A stretch of 64,000 bases of DNA from an uncultured Pelagibacteraceae bacterium (GCA_902634935.1 CACPMF010000005.1:18596-82595); one strand, 5' to 3'. Shown: positions 9,089 through 18,803, counted from the first letter of the stretch. The notes: generated by a model not told the origin, from the sequence alone. Translations and numbers: made by a program.

Positions 9089-9876
9089 ATTACATATAAA
9101 ATCATTTTATTTTTATTTGAAAATTCAATAATTTTTTTTTTATCTAAGATTATATTTTGATTGTTTTTTAAAACTATACCTCTCAAACCAATTCTTTTAC
9201 ATTCTTTTATTGTATCAAATCCTATTGTTGGTAAATCAGCTCTTAGGTCTTGTTTTTTTTTTGGAAACTTTATTAAAAAACCGTTATTTTTTTTTACTTT
9301 GTTTATTTTTGATAACATCGACTGAGTGCCTTGCTTTTTTTCATACGAAATAAGTTTATTATTTCTAATAACAGCAGCTTGAACATGATTATGTGAGTTT
9401 ATAGAATACAAGTATCTTATACCTTTATTAATCTCTCTTTTTTGGTCTAAGTTAGGTTTTAACTTACTATAAGTTCCTTTTTTTAAGGTTAATTCGGGAT
9501 TGAATTTATTCAGTCTTAAAACTTTTATTTTATTTTCACTTAATATTTTAATTAATTCTTTTAAAATGGCAGCATCTCCAAACTTTGCTGCTTTAATAAT
9601 TCTAGGTAAATAATAAATTCCTTTTAAATCAAGTTTTAATGATGAGATCTTTGGTTTTTCAATATTTCCAGCAAATATCACTTTTTTACAATTTTTACTT
9701 TTTATTAAATTTAATATTTTTCCAAATTTTCCTATACCAATATGGAAGCTATTATCAAATTTTTTAAAGATATTTTTTTTTGTTAAATCAATAATAAAAA
9801 AATTTATTTTTTTTCTTTTTATGCTTTTAATAATTAATCTTGGTAAATTTCTATTACCGAGGAATAAACAAATCAT
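9085..9876 (-). CDS. lpxI: UDP-2,3-diacylglucosamine diphosphatase, LpxI family
   Basis: Hydrolyses UDP-2,3-diacylglucosamine to lipid X and UMP, the step before LpxB. Sequence character (GKFGKILNLIKSKNCKKVIFAGNI, then LPTIGFDTIKECKRIGLRGI) and its place between lpxA and lpxB match LpxI, the alphaproteobacterial non-homologous replacement of LpxH. It has 263 residues against about 270-280 normally. It overlaps both neighbours by 4 bases. No other UDP-diacylglucosamine hydrolase is visible in the window. Confidence 0.88.
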   Translation of the reverse strand: MICLFLGNRNLPRLIIKSIKRKKINFFIIDLTKKNIFKKFDNSFHIGIGKFGKILNLIKSKNCKKVIFAGNIEKPKISSLKLDLKGIYYLPRIIKAAKFGDAAILKELIKILSENKIKVLRLNKFNPELTLKKGTYSKLKPNLDQKREINKGIRYLYSINSHNHVQAAVIRNNKLISYEKKQGTQSMLSKINKVKKNNGFLIKFPKKKQDLRADLPTIGFDTIKECKRIGLRGIVLKNNQNIILDKKKIIEFSNKNKMILYVI

Positions 9877-10658
9877 TTTTCGTTTAAAGGAACAGATATA
9901 GGTCTTTTTTTATCGGAATTAATAAATTTAATAATATTATTCACATATTTATTTTCCTTTAATTCCTGACTTAAATTTTCAATATTTTTTCTAAATGTTT
10001 CATTGCTAAAAATAATATCATATGCACTTTGAATTTTTTTAATATCTTGATTTGAAACACCTGCTCTTCTTAAACCAATCAAATTTAATCCTGTTAAACT
10101 ATTTCTATTTCCAAGAGATAAGCCGTAAGGAATAACATCACTTAACACTCCGGTCATTCCTCCTATCATTGCAAATTCACCAATTCTCGAAAATTGATGT
10201 ATTGCACAACTTCCACCAACAATAGCGTTTTTATTTATTGAAACATGGCCACCAACTTGAACGTTGTTAGCAAGAACTATGTTATCATCAATCATACAAT
10301 CATGAGCTATATGACAATAAACCATAAATAAGTTATGATTTCCAACTTTGGTAATGTTGCCGCCCTGCTTTGTGCCTGGATTTATATTTACGTACTCTCT
10401 AAATCTATTATTATCTCCTATTGTTAAAGAATTTTTTTCACCTTTATATTTTAGATCCTGTGGAGGTGTACCAATTGAGCAAAATGAATAAATTTCATTT
10501 TTTTTTCCTATTTTTGTATTACCAACAATATTTACATGAGAATGAATTATTGTTTCGTCACCAATTTGAACATCAGGTCCAACTATAGAATATGGACCAA
10601 TTCTTACATTATTACCTATTAATGCCTTGCTATCAATTATTGCTGTTTTATGGATCAC
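9873..10658 (-). CDS. lpxA: UDP-N-acetylglucosamine acyltransferase
   Basis: First enzyme of lipid A synthesis; it adds a 3-hydroxyacyl chain from acyl carrier protein to UDP-GlcNAc. The N-terminal two thirds is a left-handed beta-helix built of hexapeptide repeats (IGNNVRIGPYSIVG, VGGSCAIHQFS). The catalytic histidine is in CHIAHDC near residue 135, and the C-terminal helical region carries GLNLIGLRRAGVS, diagnostic of LpxA. It has 261 residues, standard length. It lies 53 bp after fabZ. Confidence 0.96.
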   Translation of the reverse strand: MIHKTAIIDSKALIGNNVRIGPYSIVGPDVQIGDETIIHSHVNIVGNTKIGKKNEIYSFCSIGTPPQDLKYKGEKNSLTIGDNNRFREYVNINPGTKQGGNITKVGNHNLFMVYCHIAHDCMIDDNIVLANNVQVGGHVSINKNAIVGGSCAIHQFSRIGEFAMIGGMTGVLSDVIPYGLSLGNRNSLTGLNLIGLRRAGVSNQDIKKIQSAYDIIFSNETFRKNIENLSQELKENKYVNNIIKFINSDKKRPISVPLNEK

Positions 10659-10711
10659 ATTTAAATAAATAACAAAATTATTTATTTATACTTATCAACT
10701 ATTGCTACTAT

Positions 10712-11164
10712 TTATTTCTTTCTATCAACAATTGTTGCAGCCCATTGAGCATCTGCCATTTTTTTACCATCCACAAAAGCTTCACCTTGATATTTCCAGA
10801 CTCTTCCATGAGATCTTATGGCCTCTATATTTAATTCTAATTTACAATCGGGGATTACAGGACTTCTAAATCTTGCTTTATCAACAGTCATTAAAAAAAC
10901 AAGTTTATTTTCATATGTAGATTTATCAATGCCTGTAGCTGTAAGAGCTGCTGCTGCTTGTCCAAACGCCTCAACTATTAAAACACCTGGCATCACTGGT
11001 TCTCCTGGAAAATGACCTTGAACAAAAAAACTATCTTTTTTAACATATACAATTGCCGTAGCCGATTTTAATTTCTTAATGTTTACAAGTTCATCAATTA
11101 AAAGCATAGGCTCTCTATGAGGTAATAAATTCTTAATGTCTTCTTTATTTAATTTATCTATCAT
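10712..11164 (-). CDS. fabZ: 3-hydroxyacyl-ACP dehydratase FabZ
   Basis: Hot-dog fold dehydratase of type II fatty acid synthesis, here placed among the lipid A genes that share its 3-hydroxyacyl-ACP substrate. The active-site histidine is in LLPHREPMLLID and the glutamate in MPGVLIVEAFGQAAA. It has 150 residues, normal. Its start overlaps the end of lpxD by 4 bases. The lpxD-fabZ-lpxA order is conserved in proteobacteria. Confidence 0.97.
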   Translation of the reverse strand: MIDKLNKEDIKNLLPHREPMLLIDELVNIKKLKSATAIVYVKKDSFFVQGHFPGEPVMPGVLIVEAFGQAAAALTATGIDKSTYENKLVFLMTVDKARFRSPVIPDCKLELNIEAIRSHGRVWKYQGEAFVDGKKMADAQWAATIVDRKK

Positions 11165-12141
11165 TTTTTATTATCTTTTATAAATAACTTAATATCTTTT
11201 GCTGGATAGCCCATAACTTTTGTATTGTCAGGTATATTTTTAATTACGCCACTGCCACCACCTATTTGTACATTATTTCCAATTTTCAAATGTCCAGAAA
11301 TTCCAGCTTGACCACCTATTAAAACATTATCACCAATTTCAGAGCTTCCAGCAAAACCAACCTGTCCAGCTATTATACAGTTTTTACCAATTTTTACATT
11401 ATGAGCAATGTGGACTTGATTATCTAAGAATGTATTTTCTCCAATAATTGTATTCCCAAGGGAACCTCTATCGATTGTATTATTTGAACCAATCTCTACA
11501 TTGTCTTTTATTATGACCATACCTATATGCGGGTAACGTAAATTTTTGCCTTTTTTAGGAAAAAAACCAAAACCCTTTTTTCCAACAACAGCACCATCTA
11601 AAATATGAACATTATTTCCAACAACTGTTTTTTTTAAAATAACATTTGAGCCTATAGAACAGTTCTTACCAATTCTAACATTATCTTCTAATATAGAATT
11701 GTGACCTATAAAACTGTTATTACCTATCTTTACATTTTTACCTATTATAACATTTGAACCTAGAGTTACTGTTTTTGACTTAGTAAATTTTTGAGTGGAT
11801 GATGTTATGTAATTAAAATTCTCATTTAAAGACTCAGGGTAAAAGAGTTCAGTGATAATTGCAACACTAAGAAGAACGTTGTCAACTAAAAGTATATTTT
11901 TGGTAGGGAAATATTTTTTAAATTTGGATGATGTAATTATAAAATTTGACTTAATTTTGGGAATTAGTCTCAAGTATTTTGAAGAGTGCAAAAAAGTCAA
12001 ATCTTTTTTCGATGCATCGTTTAAAGTTTTTATATCATTTAAATAAATATTTTTTTTTGTGATATTTTTTATTTTTAGTTTTTTGCAAATATCATTAACA
12101 GAAATTTTTTTTATTTTTTTAAAAAAAATATTTTTATTCAT
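11161..12141 (-). CDS. lpxD: UDP-3-O-(3-hydroxyacyl)glucosamine N-acyltransferase
   Basis: Third step of lipid A synthesis, N-acylating UDP-3-O-acylglucosamine. An N-terminal uridine-binding domain (about residues 1-100) precedes a long hexapeptide-repeat helix. The catalytic histidine sits in QVHIAHNVKIG near residue 245, and the NTIDRGSLGNTIIG loop is typical of LpxD. It has 326 residues, slightly shorter than the usual 340. It overlaps skp by 8 bases at its start and fabZ by 4 at its end. Confidence 0.95.
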   Translation of the reverse strand: MNKNIFFKKIKKISVNDICKKLKIKNITKKNIYLNDIKTLNDASKKDLTFLHSSKYLRLIPKIKSNFIITSSKFKKYFPTKNILLVDNVLLSVAIITELFYPESLNENFNYITSSTQKFTKSKTVTLGSNVIIGKNVKIGNNSFIGHNSILEDNVRIGKNCSIGSNVILKKTVVGNNVHILDGAVVGKKGFGFFPKKGKNLRYPHIGMVIIKDNVEIGSNNTIDRGSLGNTIIGENTFLDNQVHIAHNVKIGKNCIIAGQVGFAGSSEIGDNVLIGGQAGISGHLKIGNNVQIGGGSGVIKNIPDNTKVMGYPAKDIKLFIKDNKK

Positions 12142-12655
12142 TAAAATTAACTTTTTGAACCGATTTATCTAATATTTCAAGTATTTGCTCCGTAATATCT
12201 AAATCTTTTTTTCCTATAATTATCATTTTTTTTGGAAGAACCATGGTAATTGAATTTTTTTCGACATAGTTTGAAATTATTGGATTAAGTTTTTCAAGTA
12301 ATAAATTGTTATATTTTATTTTTTTTTTGTTTAAATTTGCGTTAAAATTTTGTCTTTCTAATTTATAATTATTAATTCTTATTCTAATCTCATCTACTTT
12401 TTTATTATAAAGACTTTCCTCAATAATATTTTTTTTTGAAATAAGCTCATTTTCATCTTTTTTAATTTCACTCTCTATTACTTTAAAATCTTTATTTTTT
12501 TCTTTACTTAAATCAGTGATGAAAGTGTTTATTGACTTTCCAGCCACAGAATTACTTATTATGTGGTTTAAATCAATAAAAGCAATATTTTCACTACTAC
12601 TAGCTAAATTACACTTGATGATTATTAGGAAAATTATAGAAAAAAAAGATCTCAT
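12134..12655 (-). CDS. skp: OmpH/Skp-family periplasmic chaperone
   Basis: Predicted periplasmic holdase for outer membrane proteins on their way to BamA. An N-terminal signal sequence (about residues 1-18, SIIFLIIIKCNLASS) is followed by IAFIDLNHIISNS, the strand typical of OmpH, then a long charged coiled-coil arm and a C-terminal strand LNPIISNYVEKNSITMVLP. It has 173 residues. Its start codon overlaps the bamA stop by one base, and its place between bamA and lpxD is the conserved one. Confidence 0.88.
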   Translation of the reverse strand: MRSFFSIIFLIIIKCNLASSSENIAFIDLNHIISNSVAGKSINTFITDLSKEKNKDFKVIESEIKKDENELISKKNIIEESLYNKKVDEIRIRINNYKLERQNFNANLNKKKIKYNNLLLEKLNPIISNYVEKNSITMVLPKKMIIIGKKDLDITEQILEILDKSVQKVNFNE

Positions 12656-14907
12656 TAAAATGATGTTCCAATTTGAAATCTAAAAGATTCTGTTTTATCT
12701 GTGCTCGCATCTGTTATGGGTATAGCATATGAAAAAGACAAAGGTCCAACAGCTGTAAACCAATCAACTGCTACACCAGTTGACGATCTTATTTTATCAG
12801 AGTCTAAAGAACTATCATAATCAACATGCCATAAATTTGCTGCATCAACAAACAAATTTAAATCAAGATTTTCAAATTCATTAAAAAATTTTGGAAATGA
12901 TGAAGTAAAGTTTATAGCAGCGCCGTAATTACCACCAATATATTGACTTCCATCTTTGGGCCCAATTTTACCTGACTCAAAACCTCTTAGTCTGCTTGAT
13001 GGTATATAAACTCTTTTGGATACTCTTACGTCATCGTCGAGAGAATTAACTGCCTTCACAAATAATTTACTAGCAACTAGAAAACTATCAGTTATTGAAT
13101 AAAACTTTGATGCCAATAAAGTGTTCTCAAAAGCGTTATCATCAGAATATATAGGTATTGATTGACTAAATTTTGTGAAAAAACCATCTGTTGGTTGGAA
13201 ATTTTGATTTAATTTGTTTAAGGTAATCGAATATAAAAATAAATTTTCAAAGTAATCTCCTTCTTGTTTTTTTTTGATATCAGTTGCTTTGTCTGATGTT
13301 ACTAATTTTTCATAATAATTTGATATATCAAAATTTACAAAAACATCTTGGTATTGCTCAAAACCAGTACCAAGACTTAAACCAGTTCTAGTAGTTTTAT
13401 ACCCACTAGAGCTCATAAAATCAGATGTAGTGCTCTCTATTGTTGTGTTTAAAGATCTATCAGTATTTCTAAAATTAGGATTTATAACACTAAACTTTCC
13501 TCTTATTTCGTCATCAGATAACGCCAAATTTGTGTCTAATGTAATACCTTTGCCTAAATAATTTTTTTCTTTCAACCCTGCAGAAAATGAAGAGCCAGCT
13601 GTACCTGTTCCAATACCAGCAAAGATTTCACCAGTTGGTTTTTCTTCAACAATAATATTTATAATTTTATTATTTTTATCGTCATTTGTTAAAATTTGAC
13701 TTTTTACGCTTTTAAAGATTCCTTTTGATTTTACATTGCTTATTGATTTATCAAATAATATTTTATTGTAAGGATCGCCCTCATCAACAATCAATGAATT
13801 TCTTATGACTTTTTCTTCTGTTATAAAATTTCCAAAAATATTTATTTTATCGACATAAGATTTTTCTAATTGATCTAAGAAGAAATTGACATCAATTTTA
13901 TTTTCACCAACAATCTTGGTATTAAATTTAGCATTTATAAAAACGAATTCCTTTTGTAAAGCAATTTTATCTATCGTATTTTTAATTTTGTTTATTGATT
14001 TGACAGAATATGTAGAACCTTTTAAATCATCAAAGGACTCTTGTAAATTTGAGAAACTTTCATTTGAATAATCATCAGATATTTTTAAAAAAAAGTTATT
14101 AAAGAAAAACTTTTCACCCGCATCAATTGAAAATATTAATTTAAAATTTCTACTATTTTCTACAATAGCGTACGAAGATTTTATTTGAACATTATAATAA
14201 CCTTTGTTTTTATAATATCGATTGAGTAAATCCACATCTGCTGAAATTCTATTAGGATTTAAAAATTTATTTTTAGTTATAAATTTCCATGGACGTGTCT
14301 CTTCAGACAAAATTATTTTTCTCAATTTCCTACTATTAAATATTTTTTTTCCAGTAAAATTGATTTCATTAATTTTAGCTCTTTCGCCTAGATCAAAAGT
14401 ATATATCAAATTTATTGAATTATTATTATTATCAATAACTTGTGTTTTTATATCAGCAAAATAAAAACCACTCATCCTAACTATATTATTTAGTTGATTT
14501 TTTTGATTTATAACTTTTGATTCAATAAATGGATATTTTTCAGTTTTTCTAGTAATCTTCTCCAACTCTCTCAAAATAGATTTATTTTTAATCCCAACAA
14601 TTTTAATCTCTTGAATAATTGGATTCTCTATAACGGTTATTTTTAAATTACCTGATTCAAAATTTATTTTTAAATCTTTGAAATAATCTGTCTCAAAAAG
14701 ACTTTTAAATGTATTATTTATAATATTTGAGTCAATATCATCGCCTATTTCTAAATTAGAGAATATTACTATTGTTTCATCGGCTAATCTATCATTACCA
14801 AAAATTTCAATTTTTTTAATCTGTTCAGAATAAACGTTGTTAATAAAAAAAAATTTTATGAAAAATAGAAAAATAAAATATTTTATATTATTGGAAAATT
14901 TTATCAT
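12655..14907 (-). CDS. bamA: outer membrane protein assembly factor BamA
   Basis: Central Omp85-family protein of the BAM complex that inserts beta-barrels into the outer membrane. A signal peptide ending near YSEQ (about residue 27) is followed by a series of POTRA domains (residues about 28-410) and a C-terminal barrel (Omp85 surface antigen region, about 430-750) with the RGFESGKIGPKDG motif of the lid-locking loop and a terminal phenylalanine (IGTSF) as expected for barrel recognition. It has 750 residues, normal. It overlaps dxr by 20 bases; the protease gene rseP that usually lies between them is missing. Confidence 0.96.
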   Translation of the reverse strand: MIKFSNNIKYFIFLFFIKFFFINNVYSEQIKKIEIFGNDRLADETIVIFSNLEIGDDIDSNIINNTFKSLFETDYFKDLKINFESGNLKITVIENPIIQEIKIVGIKNKSILRELEKITRKTEKYPFIESKVINQKNQLNNIVRMSGFYFADIKTQVIDNNNNSINLIYTFDLGERAKINEINFTGKKIFNSRKLRKIILSEETRPWKFITKNKFLNPNRISADVDLLNRYYKNKGYYNVQIKSSYAIVENSRNFKLIFSIDAGEKFFFNNFFLKISDDYSNESFSNLQESFDDLKGSTYSVKSINKIKNTIDKIALQKEFVFINAKFNTKIVGENKIDVNFFLDQLEKSYVDKINIFGNFITEEKVIRNSLIVDEGDPYNKILFDKSISNVKSKGIFKSVKSQILTNDDKNNKIINIIVEEKPTGEIFAGIGTGTAGSSFSAGLKEKNYLGKGITLDTNLALSDDEIRGKFSVINPNFRNTDRSLNTTIESTTSDFMSSSGYKTTRTGLSLGTGFEQYQDVFVNFDISNYYEKLVTSDKATDIKKKQEGDYFENLFLYSITLNKLNQNFQPTDGFFTKFSQSIPIYSDDNAFENTLLASKFYSITDSFLVASKLFVKAVNSLDDDVRVSKRVYIPSSRLRGFESGKIGPKDGSQYIGGNYGAAINFTSSFPKFFNEFENLDLNLFVDAANLWHVDYDSSLDSDKIRSSTGVAVDWFTAVGPLSFSYAIPITDASTDKTESFRFQIGTSF

Positions 14908-16063
14908 ATTTAATTAATAATTTTTTTACATTATTGACCATTAAATTTATATCATTAATATTTTTTGGTTGCTTATTATAATACTTTTTAAAAACACTTC
15001 CTTTAATAAGTTTAATTAATAATTTTTGCATATTTATAAAAGAAATTTTTTTACTAAGAAATAAATTAACTAATTCATCATTGATTGTAACCAGGATTAC
15101 TTCAAAATAAGTATTTTTTTTTTTGTAATCACTTAGGAGATTAACATATGGAAATTTTTTATTATTGGGCTTTATAAAATTGGTGCCATTTAATTTTTCG
15201 AAATTTAGAACTGTTTTATCATAAAACATAGTGTTATTTTTTTCAAAAATAATATTAAAAATTGGAATTTCCATATTAGTTTCATGCATTAAAATTTTAA
15301 TTAGTCCGTTATTGAAAACTACTAATGCATGAATTATAGATTTTGGATGTATAATTATTTTAATTTTGCTCATATCTAAATTAAAAATTTTTGAGGCCTC
15401 TATTACTTCAAAAACTTTATTCATCATTGTTGCAGAGTCTGTAGATATTTTTTTTCCCATCGACCAATTTGGGTGATTAATAACGTTTTTTACGTTTACA
15501 TAATTTAATTTTTTTTTTGAGGCATTTAAAAAAGGACCGCCAGATGCAGTCAAATAAATTTTTGAAACTAGATGTTTGTCATTATTAATTAATGACCAGA
15601 TGGAAAAATGTTCAGAATCAATTGGTATAAATTTTGTTTTAAATTTTTTTAGTTTGGCATTTATAAATTTCCAGCCACAGATAATTGACTCTTTATTTGC
15701 GCTCGCGAGATTTTTTGTAAAAGGTATTATTTTTAATGTAGGATCTAATCCTTCAAATCCTGAAATACCAATAATAGTTAAATCTATTTTTTTTTTATTT
15801 TTTTTTAGATATTCAGAAATACTTGGAAATAAATTTATTTTTTTTTTTTTCAGAAAACTCTTAGCTTTTAAAAAACTTTTAGAATCATTTATTATTAAGT
15901 TCTGAACATTGAATAATTCAGCTTGTCTGTAAAGTTTTTTAAAATTTTTATTTGATGACATACATACAATTTCAATATTATTTCGGTAATTTTTAATTAC
16001 TTTAAGCGTAGATTTTCCAATTGAACCAGTTGATCCAAGAATTAAAATTTTTTTTATTTTCAT
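14888..16063 (-). CDS. dxr: 1-deoxy-D-xylulose-5-phosphate reductoisomerase
   Basis: Second enzyme of the MEP isoprenoid pathway, making MEP from DXP with NADPH; it supplies precursors for UppS two genes upstream. The NADPH-binding motif ILGSTGSIGKSTL is at the N-terminus, PIDSEHFSIW and ASGGPF mark the metal and substrate site, and NHPNWSMGKKISTDSATMMNK is the diagnostic block. It has 391 residues, standard. It overlaps cdsA by 4 and bamA by 20 bases. Confidence 0.96.
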   Translation of the reverse strand: MKIKKILILGSTGSIGKSTLKVIKNYRNNIEIVCMSSNKNFKKLYRQAELFNVQNLIINDSKSFLKAKSFLKKKKINLFPSISEYLKKNKKKIDLTIIGISGFEGLDPTLKIIPFTKNLASANKESIICGWKFINAKLKKFKTKFIPIDSEHFSIWSLINNDKHLVSKIYLTASGGPFLNASKKKLNYVNVKNVINHPNWSMGKKISTDSATMMNKVFEVIEASKIFNLDMSKIKIIIHPKSIIHALVVFNNGLIKILMHETNMEIPIFNIIFEKNNTMFYDKTVLNFEKLNGTNFIKPNNKKFPYVNLLSDYKKKNTYFEVILVTINDELVNLFLSKKISFINMQKLLIKLIKGSVFKKYYNKQPKNINDINLMVNNVKKLLIKYDKIFQ

Positions 16064-16704
16064 TTAAATATAAATAATAAATTTATTCCAAATGGTATTG
16101 CAAAAATCATACCATCAATTCTATCTAAAATCCCACCATGTCCAGGTAACAAATTACCTGTATTCTTTACTTTTGCTTTTCGTTTTAAATAAGAAATAAA
16201 TAAATCTCCAATCTGTGAGACTAATGAAATTAAATAGGTAAATATTAACAAACTATAAGAAAATTTAAATTGATGATAGAAATAAAAAAATACTAGTGAT
16301 GATAAAACATAAGATCCAATTAAGCCAGAATATGTTTTATTGGGACTGATTTTAGTTAATTTTTTTCCTTTAAATAAATTTCCAAATATATAACCACCTA
16401 TATCTGTAGCGACACAAATAGTTAGGAAGAAGACGAAAAATAATTTATTATTATTATCAAAATTTACAAATAACGACAATTGAGTAAAAAAAAATGTCAA
16501 ATAAATAATAGTAATTAAATTTAAAAGAAAAATTCCACTTTTATTTTGATTTAATATATTTTTAGTTAAGTTAAACATCTCATCAATTACAAAAAAACTG
16601 ATAGCTATAAGTAGTAAAAAAAATACAAATTGATTTGATAAACTTAGGTATATAATAAATATTAATGCAATAGATGTGAGGCTTCTTTGAAACAAATTTT
16701 TCAT
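16060..16704 (-). CDS. cdsA: phosphatidate cytidylyltransferase
   Basis: Membrane enzyme that makes CDP-diacylglycerol from phosphatidate and CTP, the branch point of phospholipid synthesis. It is hydrophobic with about six membrane segments and carries the C-terminal signature SYLKRK...NLLPGHGGILDRIDG. Within the signature the usual Lys-Asp before the GN is Lys-Asn here, a small departure worth noting. At 214 residues it is shorter than the roughly 270-285 of better-known CdsA, lacking some N-terminal helices. It overlaps uppS by one base and dxr by four. Confidence 0.92.
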   Translation of the reverse strand: MKNLFQRSLTSIALIFIIYLSLSNQFVFFLLLIAISFFVIDEMFNLTKNILNQNKSGIFLLNLITIIYLTFFFTQLSLFVNFDNNNKLFFVFFLTICVATDIGGYIFGNLFKGKKLTKISPNKTYSGLIGSYVLSSLVFFYFYHQFKFSYSLLIFTYLISLVSQIGDLFISYLKRKAKVKNTGNLLPGHGGILDRIDGMIFAIPFGINLLFIFK

Positions 16705-17381
16705 TAAATACCACCAAAATTTCTTTTTATTTTGTTATATTTTTCTAAAATTTTATAAAAATCATTCTGATTAAAATCAGGCCACAATTTTCTCTCAAAG
16801 AAAATCTCACTATATTGTGATTGCCACAATAAAAAGTTACTTAATCTATTAGTATTTCCAGTTCGTATTAAAATATCAGGATCAGGAATATTTTTGGTGT
16901 ATAAATTTTGACTAATTGTTTCTTGGTTTATTTTTATTTTTTTTTTGTTTATGCTTTTAAATGCTTTAAGGATTTCCTCCCTTGATCCATAATTAAGAGC
17001 AACATTAATTTGTAATAAAGTATTTTTTTTTGTTAACTTCTCAGTTTTTTTTAATTTTTTTTTTAAATTTCTAGGAATTTTTTTTAAGTTACCTATAATT
17101 TTTATCTTGATTTGTTTTTTAATTAAATTTTTTAATTCTTTATCTACATAACTTTCTAAAATTCTAAATAAAAAATTTATTTCTGTTTTTGGTCTCTTCC
17201 AGTTATCTGTCGAAAATGTATATAGTGTTAAAAATTTCAAGTTTTTTTTCAATGATGCATGAATTATTTTTTCAACGGTTTTAATCCCTTGAAGATGGCC
17301 ATGATTTCTTGTTTTATTTTTTTTTAATCCCCATCTACCGTTTCCATCCATTATAATGGCCACATGTTTGGGTGATGTCAT
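16704..17381 (-). CDS. uppS: isoprenyl transferase (undecaprenyl diphosphate synthase)
   Basis: Cis-prenyltransferase that condenses isopentenyl diphosphate onto farnesyl diphosphate to give the C55 carrier for cell wall and LPS sugars. The N-terminus HVAIIMDGNGRWG holds the catalytic aspartate, and the C-terminal RTGNTNRLSNFLLWQSQYSE is the substrate-binding block. It has 225 residues, a little short. It is coupled by 4-base overlap to frr upstream and by 1 base to cdsA downstream. Confidence 0.95.
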   Translation of the reverse strand: MTSPKHVAIIMDGNGRWGLKKNKTRNHGHLQGIKTVEKIIHASLKKNLKFLTLYTFSTDNWKRPKTEINFLFRILESYVDKELKNLIKKQIKIKIIGNLKKIPRNLKKKLKKTEKLTKKNTLLQINVALNYGSREEILKAFKSINKKKIKINQETISQNLYTKNIPDPDILIRTGNTNRLSNFLLWQSQYSEIFFERKLWPDFNQNDFYKILEKYNKIKRNFGGI

Positions 17382-17929
17382 ATAGTCATTATGTCTTTCT
17401 CTTTAGACATAACTTTTTCATCAATCATTTTTATATATTTATCCGTGTGGTCTTGAATAATTTTTTCATTTTTTTTGAGCTCATCCTCAGAAATTTCTTT
17501 ATTTTTTAGGTTTTTCTTTAATTCATCATTTCCGTCTCTTCGAATATTTCTAATTGATACCTTACATTTTTCACCCATAGATCTTACAATTTTTTTCATT
17601 TCGCCTCTTCTCTCCTCACTAAGATCTGGTACTGGTAGTCTTATCAATTGACCATCTATTTGAGGATTTAGGCCAAGTTCAGATTTTTTAATTGCTGCGT
17701 CTATTATATTAACGTTGTTTATATCCCAAACTTGAATATTAATAGTTCTAGGTTCAGGTGTTGTTATACTACCTAACTGATTTATAGGCATTTGTTGACC
17801 GTATACATCAACTCTAACTAAATCTAGCATACTAGCATTAGCTCTACCTGTTCTTAAAGATGAAAGTTCTTTTGCAAAAACGTCTAATGTTTTTGACATT
17901 TTTTCATCATACAAAGATGAATTAAACAT
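17378..17929 (-). CDS. frr: ribosome recycling factor
   Basis: Releases ribosomes from mRNA after termination, together with EF-G. It shows the family pattern LSSLRTGRANASMLDLVRV near residue 22, IPEPR-like TTPEPRTINIQVWD, LRLPVPDLSEERR-like IRLPVPDLSEERRGEM, and a C-terminal helix. It has 183 residues against about 185. Its start overlaps the tsf stop by one base. In most relatives pyrH lies between tsf and frr; here it does not. Confidence 0.97.
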   Translation of the reverse strand: MFNSSLYDEKMSKTLDVFAKELSSLRTGRANASMLDLVRVDVYGQQMPINQLGSITTPEPRTINIQVWDINNVNIIDAAIKKSELGLNPQIDGQLIRLPVPDLSEERRGEMKKIVRSMGEKCKVSIRNIRRDGNDELKKNLKNKEISEDELKKNEKIIQDHTDKYIKMIDEKVMSKEKDIMTI

Positions 17930-18780
17930 TATTCCCCAATTTTTATTCTTTTAAACTCTTTAATTTTAAGTTTTGGTATTTTTATTTCATTTAAAATATC
18001 TTTAACTTTTTTCTTTGGTTCCATTACCCAATCTTGTGTCATTAAACTATTTTCTTCTTTAAATTTATTAATTTTACCTAAACTTATTTTTTTTGCAATT
18101 TCCTCTGGTTTTCCTGAATTTTTTAACTCCTCTGCTATCAATTCTTGCTCTTTTTTAATAATATCCTCTTTTATCTCATCTGAGTTTAAGGCAATTGGAT
18201 TTGACGCAGCAATATGCATAGAAAGTTGTTTTCCAAAAGATTTTATTTGATCATTATCCTCTGAAGGTTCAATAGAAACAACAACACCTAATTTTGAAAC
18301 ATTGTCTTTAATGACGGAATGTTGATAAATAAAATTTTGTGCATTTGAATTTTCTATTGTTGATGTTTTTCCGATTGTAATTTTTTCACCTATTTTAGCA
18401 ATTAAAGCGACCAAATTTTCCTCAACTGTTTTTCCATTGGCCATAGCTGATTTATTTAATTTTTCTATATCTGAAGAACAATCATTATTTATTTCACTTA
18501 ATTCCTTAACAAAATTTAAAAAATTATCGTTTTTTGCAACAAAATCAGTTTCACAATTTACTTCAATTAGTGAAGTCTTTTGAGTGTCACCAGTAACAAC
18601 TATAACCCCTTCTTTTGCATCTCGTGACATTTTTTTTGATGCCTTTGCAATACCTTTAATCCTTAAGATTTCTGCAGCCTTATCCAGATTTCCTTTGGAC
18701 TCTTTTAATGCAGCATTGCAATCTTTAAAACCTGCACCTGTAGATTGTCTTAGTTTTTTAATATTTTCAATGTCACTCAT
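17929..18780 (-). CDS. tsf: translation elongation factor Ts
   Basis: Guanine nucleotide exchange factor for EF-Tu. The N-terminal UBA-like domain contains [16 protein letters not shown], and the core contains [16 protein letters not shown], the motif that contacts EF-Tu. It has 283 residues, normal. It lies 23 bp downstream of rpsB in the conserved rpsB-tsf pair and so is presumably co-transcribed and co-regulated from the rpsB leader. Confidence 0.97.
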   Translation of the reverse strand: MSDIENIKKLRQSTGAGFKDCNAALKESKGNLDKAAEILRIKGIAKASKKMSRDAKEGVIVVTGDTQKTSLIEVNCETDFVAKNDNFLNFVKELSEINNDCSSDIEKLNKSAMANGKTVEENLVALIAKIGEKITIGKTSTIENSNAQNFIYQHSVIKDNVSKLGVVVSIEPSEDNDQIKSFGKQLSMHIAASNPIALNSDEIKEDIIKKEQELIAEELKNSGKPEEIAKKISLGKINKFKEENSLMTQDWVMEPKKKVKDILNEIKIPKLKIKEFKRIKIGE

Positions 18781-18803
18781 TATTTCACGTTTAAGTTAAA
18801 TAA

